A stretch of 64,000 nucleotides of DNA from NCBI GenBank assembly GCA_012521995.1, contig JAAYLH010000009.1:54947-118946 (forward strand), given 5' to 3'. Both the position numbers and the translations under genes were made by a program. The notes below the pieces were generated by a model. The model was given only the letters and a program-made list of their open reading frames with translations. It made no database searches and had not been told where the DNA came from. Source of the stretch: Bacteroidales bacterium. GTDB taxonomy: Bacteria; Bacteroidota; Bacteroidia; Bacteroidales; UBA7960. Positions 58,360 through 64,000 of the stretch are shown piece by piece (within the stretch, counting starts at the first letter, position 1; the number at the start of each line of letters is the position of its first letter).

Positions 58360-61300
58360 ATGAAAAAGAAACGTTTTGCCTTCCCGATTCTGCAACTGGT
58401 CATTTGGCTGATGGTGTCGGTATTATTCGTTCCCGCCGGCCAGGCCCAGTATTTTGGGCGCAACAAGCCCAATTACCGTAAGTTTGATTTCAAGGTTTAT
58501 CAATCGCCAAATTTCGAGATATATCATTATTTGGAAAATGATTCCATTGTCCATGCCCTGGCATCTTCTTTCGAAAAGTGGTATGTACGCCATCAGATCC
58601 TGTTTCGCGATACGTTTCCCGAACGAAACCCCATTATTATTTACGCCAACCACCCTGACTTTCAGCAGACTGCAGCCGTCAGCGGTGAGATCAGCATAGG
58701 CACCCAAGGGGTTACTGAAGCGCTGAAAACCAGGGTCGTAATCCCCGTACTGGAGACCAATGCACAAACTGACCACGTCATCGGGCACGAGCTGACCCAC
58801 GTCTTTCATTATCGTGCGGTCTTTGAAAATGACAGCCTTTCGATGAGCAATATGCGCAACCTGCCCCTGTGGCTCGTGGAGGGTATGGCCGAATATTTCT
58901 CCATCGGAAGTGTCGACCCCAACACCTCGATGATTATGCGCGATGCTATTCAGCAGGACGAGTTTCCAACCTTAAAGGAAATGTCGCGCAACTACCAGTT
59001 CAACCCCTATCGCTATGGCCACAGCTTTGTTTCCTTTTTTGGGCGCACCTGGGGCGACTCCCTGATATCCACCCTCTACAGTGAGACGGCCAAGTTTGGC
59101 TACGAACGCGCCCTGGAAAGAGTGGTTGGCCTGAGCGAAACCACCGTATCCAACCTGTGGAAAAACTCGCTGATCAACCATTATACCCCCCTTATGGAGG
59201 ACAGCGCAAGGCATATCCCCATTGGCAGGGCGATAGCCTCTCCTGAAAATGCAGGTGAAATGAACCTCAGCCCTTCCCTTAGCCCCGACGGGAAGTACAT
59301 TACCTATTTTTCGGAACGCGACCTGGTTTCCCTCGACCTGTTTCTTGCAGAAGCCGAAAGCGGAAAAATTATTCGTAAGTTGTCGAGCTCTTTGCGCAAC
59401 AGGGATATCGACGGCTTCAACTTTTTTGAATCGGTGGGCACCTGGTCGCCCGATGGGAAAAAGTTTGTTTATGTGGCCGTTAAAAAAGGCCGCAACATCC
59501 TGGCGATGGTCGATGTTGACCGTCCACGCCGAACCCGCGAAATTGTGGTGGATGGCGTCCCTGCCATCAACAATCCCAGCTGGTCGCCCGATGGCAGCCA
59601 GCTTGTTTTTAACGGAACCGTTGGGGGCAATACCGACTTGTTTCTCTACGAGATAGAAACCGGTAAGGTCACCAACCTGACCAACGACCGCTATTCATAC
59701 ATCCACGCCAACTGGTCGGCCGATGGGCGTTACCTGGCCCTTTCAACCGACCTCCCGCAGGAAAGCCAGAAGAGCAAAATTGTTAATTTCAATTTCAACC
59801 TGGGCATCATGGATATGCAGGACCCGGGCAAAAGCGTCAGGGTGCTCAATGTCTTTCCTGAAGCCGAGAACCTGAATCCCATCTTCAGCCCCGAACAGGA
59901 CGGACTCTATTTCTTGTCGAACCGCGATGGCTACCGTAACCTGTATTTTATCCGCTTTGAAGATGAAAAGGTGTATCAACTCACTGATTTTTATACGGCT
60001 ATTGCAGGCATTACTCATCTTTCGCCTGCCCTGAGCGTGGCCAGGGAAACAGGTGAAATCGTTTACAGCCATTACCAAAAGACCAATTTCACCTTGTATA
60101 AGGCTTCTCCCGATGAATTTCTGCAAAGGGAAGTTGACCCCATGGAAGTGGATTTCACGGCTTCAACCTTGCCTCCCTTCGAAAGAGTCAGCCAGCCTGT
60201 GGTGGATAGCAAGCTGAAAGCGGAACCCGAACTTCCCTTATTCCCTGTCGATTCCTTTGCCGAGAAGCCTTTCCAGCCCCGCTTCAGCCTGTCATACATT
60301 GGCAGCTCAGGGGTGGGGATGGCCACCAACCGCTTTGGTACCGGCGTGGCAGGCGGGGTATCCATGCTGTTCAGTGACATTACGGGCGACAACCAGATGT
60401 TTGCTGCCCTGGCCGTAAACGGCGAGATCTATGACTTCGGCGGACAGGTGGGCTACCAGAACCAGAAAAGTCCAATCCGATGGGGCGGTATGGTCTCACA
60501 TATCCCCTATCCCTATGCCTTCCTGAATTACAGGCTAGACACCCTTGCAACCAATGACGGACCCGTTCAGGTCGAGAACCTACAAATCATCCAGTACCGG
60601 ACCTTTGAAGACCAGGTCATGGCCTTTGCTTTCTATCCCATTTCCACCACCCGTCGGATAGAGGCCAGTGCAAGCCTCTCGTGGTATTATTTCCGGATCG
60701 ACGCCTATAACAACTACTATCAATTCGGGTATTATGTTGGCGAAAGCCGTGAACGTCTCGATGCTCCACCCGGCTTTAACCTCCAGCGCGTCAGCCTGAG
60801 CTATGTGGGCGATGACTCCTACTTCGGTATTGCATCGCCCATCAGGGGACGGCGCTACCGTTTAGGGGCAGAGCAGATCTTTGGATCGGTCAATATGACA
60901 AGCGTCACCGCCGATTACCGCCGTTATTTCTTTTTGAAGCCATTCACCTTTGCCTTCAGAGGCACACATTATGGCCGCTATGGCAAGGAAGCCGATGATC
61001 AGGACCTCTTTTACCCCCTCTACCTGGGTTACCCGGGTTACGTCAGGGGGCTCGACTACAATTCCCTTTATAAGCTCCAGGGCTCTGCCCTTATGGATGA
61101 ACAATGGTCATTCGAAAACCTGCTGGGCAGCAAAGCCCTTCTGGCAGGCGCCGAGATCCGGTTTCCGCTGACAGGCCCCGAACGCCTTGCCCTTATCCCC
61201 AGCGGTCTGTTCTTTACCGAACTGACCTTCTTCTTCGATGCAGGAGTGGCCTGGAGAAATGATGACCAGATCACATTCAATCCCGATGAACTGAGGGAAC

Positions 61301-61452
61301 CCAATAAACGCTATCCCTACTTCTCCATCGGCCCCTCGCTCCGGATCAACGTATTTGGTGCCCTCATCCTTGAACCTTTCTATGCCTTCCCCTTCCAGAC
61401 CGGCGGCATTGGCAAGGGTGTCTGGGGCTTTAATTTCCTGCCGGGATGGTAG
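58360..61452 (+). CDS. Secreted gluzincin-like peptidase + TolB-type beta-propeller + C-terminal outer membrane barrel
   Basis: HVIGHELTHVFHY...LPLWLVEGMAEYFS; repeated SPDG(K/S)...(SPSLSPDGKYITYFSE, WSPDGSQLVFNG, WSADGRYLALS); C-terminal barrel-like segment ending ...FNFLPGW. Confidence 0.85.
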   Translation: MKKKRFAFPILQLVIWLMVSVLFVPAGQAQYFGRNKPNYRKFDFKVYQSPNFEIYHYLENDSIVHALASSFEKWYVRHQILFRDTFPERNPIIIYANHPDFQQTAAVSGEISIGTQGVTEALKTRVVIPVLETNAQTDHVIGHELTHVFHYRAVFENDSLSMSNMRNLPLWLVEGMAEYFSIGSVDPNTSMIMRDAIQQDEFPTLKEMSRNYQFNPYRYGHSFVSFFGRTWGDSLISTLYSETAKFGYERALERVVGLSETTVSNLWKNSLINHYTPLMEDSARHIPIGRAIASPENAGEMNLSPSLSPDGKYITYFSERDLVSLDLFLAEAESGKIIRKLSSSLRNRDIDGFNFFESVGTWSPDGKKFVYVAVKKGRNILAMVDVDRPRRTREIVVDGVPAINNPSWSPDGSQLVFNGTVGGNTDLFLYEIETGKVTNLTNDRYSYIHANWSADGRYLALSTDLPQESQKSKIVNFNFNLGIMDMQDPGKSVRVLNVFPEAENLNPIFSPEQDGLYFLSNRDGYRNLYFIRFEDEKVYQLTDFYTAIAGITHLSPALSVARETGEIVYSHYQKTNFTLYKASPDEFLQREVDPMEVDFTASTLPPFERVSQPVVDSKLKAEPELPLFPVDSFAEKPFQPRFSLSYIGSSGVGMATNRFGTGVAGGVSMLFSDITGDNQMFAALAVNGEIYDFGGQVGYQNQKSPIRWGGMVSHIPYPYAFLNYRLDTLATNDGPVQVENLQIIQYRTFEDQVMAFAFYPISTTRRIEASASLSWYYFRIDAYNNYYQFGYYVGESRERLDAPPGFNLQRVSLSYVGDDSYFGIASPIRGRRYRLGAEQIFGSVNMTSVTADYRRYFFLKPFTFAFRGTHYGRYGKEADDQDLFYPLYLGYPGYVRGLDYNSLYKLQGSALMDEQWSFENLLGSKALLAGAEIRFPLTGPERLALIPSGLFFTELTFFFDAGVAWRNDDQITFNPDELREPNKRYPYFSIGPSLRINVFGALILEPFYAFPFQTGGIGKGVWGFNFLPGW

Positions 61453-61606
61453 AAGAGAAGGGAGAAGTTGAGAGGTTGAGAAGTTGAGAAGTGAGAAAAT
61501 GTGATAAAGAGCAGATTCGCAAATTAGCAGATTTGCAGATGAAATGGCATGGGGCTAAGCCGCATAGCGGCGAGCGTATGGTAGAAAATGCAGGAACCTA
61601 TCTTCC

Positions 61607-61763
61607 CCCCCGCTGAGCGGAATTTGTAATTCCGCTCTGAACATTGCAGAATTTGTAATTCTGGAAAAAAATATAGCTTTGCTAAACCATGCCCGGTAAT
61701 GGTGAAATGATGTCCTTTGTTTTATCAGAGGATTGGATCATTACAAATGCCGCTCAGCCGGGG
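61607..61763. repeat. 157-bp MITE/REPIN-like palindromic element with 24-bp terminal inverted repeats
   Basis: CCCCCGCTGAGCGGAATTTGTAAT (61607-61630) versus reverse complement of 61740-61763 (CCCCGGCTGAGCGGCATTTGTAAT), 22/24 match; internal hairpins GAGCGGAAT-ttgta-ATTCCGCTC and CAGAATT-tgt-AATTCTG. Confidence 0.75.
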
Positions 61764-61779
61764 TGATTGGTACTTAGCT

Positions 61780-61820
61780 AAAAGCCAACAGCCAATAGCC
61801 AAAAGCCAACAGCCAATAGT
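61780..61820. repeat. 21-bp tandem duplication AAAAGCCAACAGCCAATAGCC
   Basis: Two adjacent copies, 61780-61800 and 61801-61820. Confidence 0.85.
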
Positions 61821-61854
61821 GGATAAAAAATCAAACCCCTTGAATCGTTGAGTA

Positions 61855-61890
61855 ATGAAAAAAGAGGCGATCCAAACCGGACCGCCTCTT
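61855..61890 (-). terminator. Rho-independent terminator downstream of the MFS gene
   Basis: AAGAGGCGATCC...GGACCGCCTCTT (11/12), minus-strand T-run. Confidence 0.7.
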
Positions 61891-61966
61891 CTGTTTTTCT
61901 CCGAAAGGGGTGTCAAAGATATTTTCCGTTCTGATGAACGCCTGGCCGTTATTGCCGGGCCGTGGC

Positions 61967-63352
61967 TTAACGCTGGATGTTAGGAGACTCCAGTCCGTAG
62001 CCTTTTCGTTTGTCCTCAGCTTTCAGCAGGATGGCAAAGATGAGCGCCAGCACCCCGAAGCTGGTGAAGATCAGCATCGGGAGGGTGTAATCGTAAGTGT
62101 TCACCAATAGGCCGTCGCGCATGGTCTGGCCCGTCACGCAGAATGTCTCGAGCACCTATCCGATCAGCAATGGCACGCCCATCAATCCCCAGTTCCGGAC
62201 CCAGAACATCAGCGAGTAGGCCGTGCCCAGGCGCTTCTCAGGAATGATCTTGGGAACCGAGGGCCACATCGCCGAGGGCACCAGTGAGAAGGCGATGCCC
62301 AGCACCACCACCAGGAACATGGCGAAGACCCAGCTGTTGAGCCCGGGCACCGAGAACAGCGCGTGGACCACGATCAAAAGGCTGGCGCCGATGATCATGA
62401 TGGTGGCCCCTTTGCCTTTTTTGTCGTAGATGCCTCCGAAGAGGGGCGTCAGCAGGATGTTTCCGAAGGGCAGCAGCATCGGGATCAGTCCCGCCAGGTC
62501 TTCTGCCACGCCAAACTTGTTGACCATCAGGTCGGTGGCATATTTCAGGAAGGGAAATACCGCCGAATAGAACAGTACACACAAAATGGCAATGTACCAC
62601 CATCCCTTGTTGCCCAGGATCTTCCCGATGTCGGAGAGTTTGAAATCATCTTCCGGGTTCTTTTCGACGGGGTTTTCGACCGCTTCAGAGGCATCGAGCT
62701 TTTTGTCCATCATCACGTAAATGATGAAGGCGATGAGGCCGATACACAGCCCGATCAATGCCACCAGCACCGGGCGCGATACGTCGATGATGCCCGTGGC
62801 CTTGGCTATCGGGATCGAGAATCCCAGCGCCAGGGCGGTCCCGATGCGGGCCATGGCCATCTCCATACCCATAGCGGTGGCCAGCTCTTTTCCTTTAAAC
62901 CATTTCACGATGATCTTCGAAACGGTGATGCCGGCCACTTCGACCCCCACGGCGAAAATGGCAAACCCCATGCTGGCCCAGAACACCTGTGCGTCGAGCC
63001 CGAAGAGGGTCGTCCCAGCCAGTGAGGCCGATGAGATGGCCCAGTACTTGATGGCCGTGCCCGCCACCATCACCGCGGCAGCGCCCAGACCGGTCAGGCG
63101 CACGCCCAGCTTGTCGAGGATGATCCCGCCGAAGATCAGCATCAGCAGGAATACGTTAAACCAGCCGTACGAGCTGGTGAAGGTGCCGTATTCGGCACGC
63201 GACCAGCCCAGTTGACCTTCCAGTAAGCCCGCCAGGGGCGCCATGATGTCGGTTAAAAAATACCCGCACAGCATGGTGAACGAGACGATGAACAATGCGG
63301 CCCAGCGGGCTGCCTTCGAGTCTCTCAGCGATTTCCTTATTGCTTCTGACAT
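61967..63352 (-). pseudogene. MFS transporter interrupted by one in-frame TAG at 62156-62158
   Basis: MFS protein 63391/63352-62156 ends ...WGLMGVPLLIG*; the same frame continues VLETFCVTGQ...YTLPMLIFTSFGVLALIFAILLKAEDKRKGYGLESPNIQR to 61967. Confidence 0.8.
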
Positions 63353-63541
63353 TTGAAAATATTTAAGATGATTGTTTTTCAGGACGTGCAAATATAAATA
63401 TTCCGCGCAATTATTTCGGAAAAATCAAAAATTGACCCGGTACAAAGCCCGTGTCCGGAACGACCGGGCCTTTTTGCGGCGATGGTGGCGGCTTTTCGCC
63501 CTGCCGGCGGGCGGCTGCCAGGGGCATTCTTTGCCCGGCCA

Positions 63542-64000
63542 TCAGAAGATGAGCCCCAGGTTCAGCCCGGCCGAGTTGTTGCTGGTCCAGCGCTCGTTCT
63601 GTACCTCTATGCCCAGGCCGAGGTAAACGGAGGTGCGGTGCGACAGGTTCAGCTTGGCGCCCAGGGTCGAGCTCAGGAACAGGCCGCCTCCCTCGAGGGC
63701 ATCGCTGCGTTTGAAGAAGTTGCCGATGCCCAGCGAGAAAAAAGGGGTCACTTTTTGCTCCATCGAGCTCACCCGCAGGAAGCCGAAGAAGGGGTAGGTG
63801 AGCTCGTGCCCGCTGTCAAGGCTCCTCCTCAGGCCTGCGCCAATCCCCGCCAGGAAGAAGGGGTTCAGCTGGTAACCCAGCGAGAGGCCCAGCTTCAGCT
63901 CGTCGTAGTTGCCCCCGCCGATGCCGAAATAACCCAGCTCCATCAGCCCGCGCAGGCCCTGCCTGAACCGTGCTGTCGCCGCCGTGGCATCGCCCGCGGC
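63542..64000 (-). CDS. Outer membrane beta-barrel protein, N-terminus beyond the window
   Basis: Glycine/aromatic barrel pattern ending in F; frame stays open upstream of the ATG at 63943 to the window end (...TARFRQGLRGLMELGYF). Confidence 0.6.
   Translation of the reverse strand, partial: AAGDATAATARFRQGLRGLMELGYFGIGGGNYDELKLGLSLGYQLNPFFLAGIGAGLRRSLDSGHELTYPFFGFLRVSSMEQKVTPFFSLGIGNFFKRSDALEGGGLFLSSTLGAKLNLSHRTSVYLGLGIEVQNERWTSNNSAGLNLGLIF

Noticed and set aside
61607-61763. Complete insertion sequence
   Set aside because: Only 157 bp with no transposase ORF; at most a non-autonomous element.
62156-62158. Programmed amber readthrough or pyrrolysine insertion
   Set aside because: Not claimed: a single TAG replacing a likely Trp codon is more simply a nonsense mutation or sequencing error, and no suppressor tRNA or Pyl genes are visible here.
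62363-63025. 220-aa plus-strand ORF rich in His/Asp/Gln
   Set aside because: Antisense shadow of the GC-rich MFS gene; composition is an artefact of the opposite strand.

Overview
This 64 kb window is a chromosomal segment of a Bacteroidota bacterium, probably Bacteroidales-like. That call rests on DUF3078, DUF4296, DUF4197, DUF5689 and DUF6132 proteins, FISUMP lipoproteins, TonB-type receptors and TAnnTTTG-like promoter motifs. I support about 50 CDSs, one RNase P RNA (minus strand, ~10.17-10.54 kb) and one tRNA with a CAU anticodon (minus strand, 54965-55038). Most of the window is core-like: gyrB, tgt, lptF/G-type permease, pyrC-type dihydroorotase, mutS2, a cysteine desulfurase, a Wzx/Wzz/Wzy-type polysaccharide block, and thioredoxins. 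Regions around 26.8-39 kb, 43-50 kb and 52.9-55 kb look more accessory. I see no prophage, integrase, IS transposase or CRISPR array. The strongest unexplained signals are: (i) a 114-bp symmetric array of five 11-bp units, a 4-nt centre and five inverted 11-bp units at 54686-54799, with a related 11-bp array at 26935-26967; (ii) an MFS transporter split by a single in-frame TAG at 62156-62158; (iii) a 157-bp element with 24-bp near-perfect terminal inverted repeats at 61607-61763; (iv) long operator-like palindromes around an OhrR/MarR-glutathione peroxidase-DoxX cluster; (v) a TonB receptor, two DUF5689 lipoproteins, a secreted DNase I-like protein and a small basic protein, which may form a nucleic-acid or phosphoester scavenging locus; (vi) a response regulator/kinase/PepSY-like/YgiW-like envelope-stress locus. 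Domain calls come from reading the translations. No database search was run.
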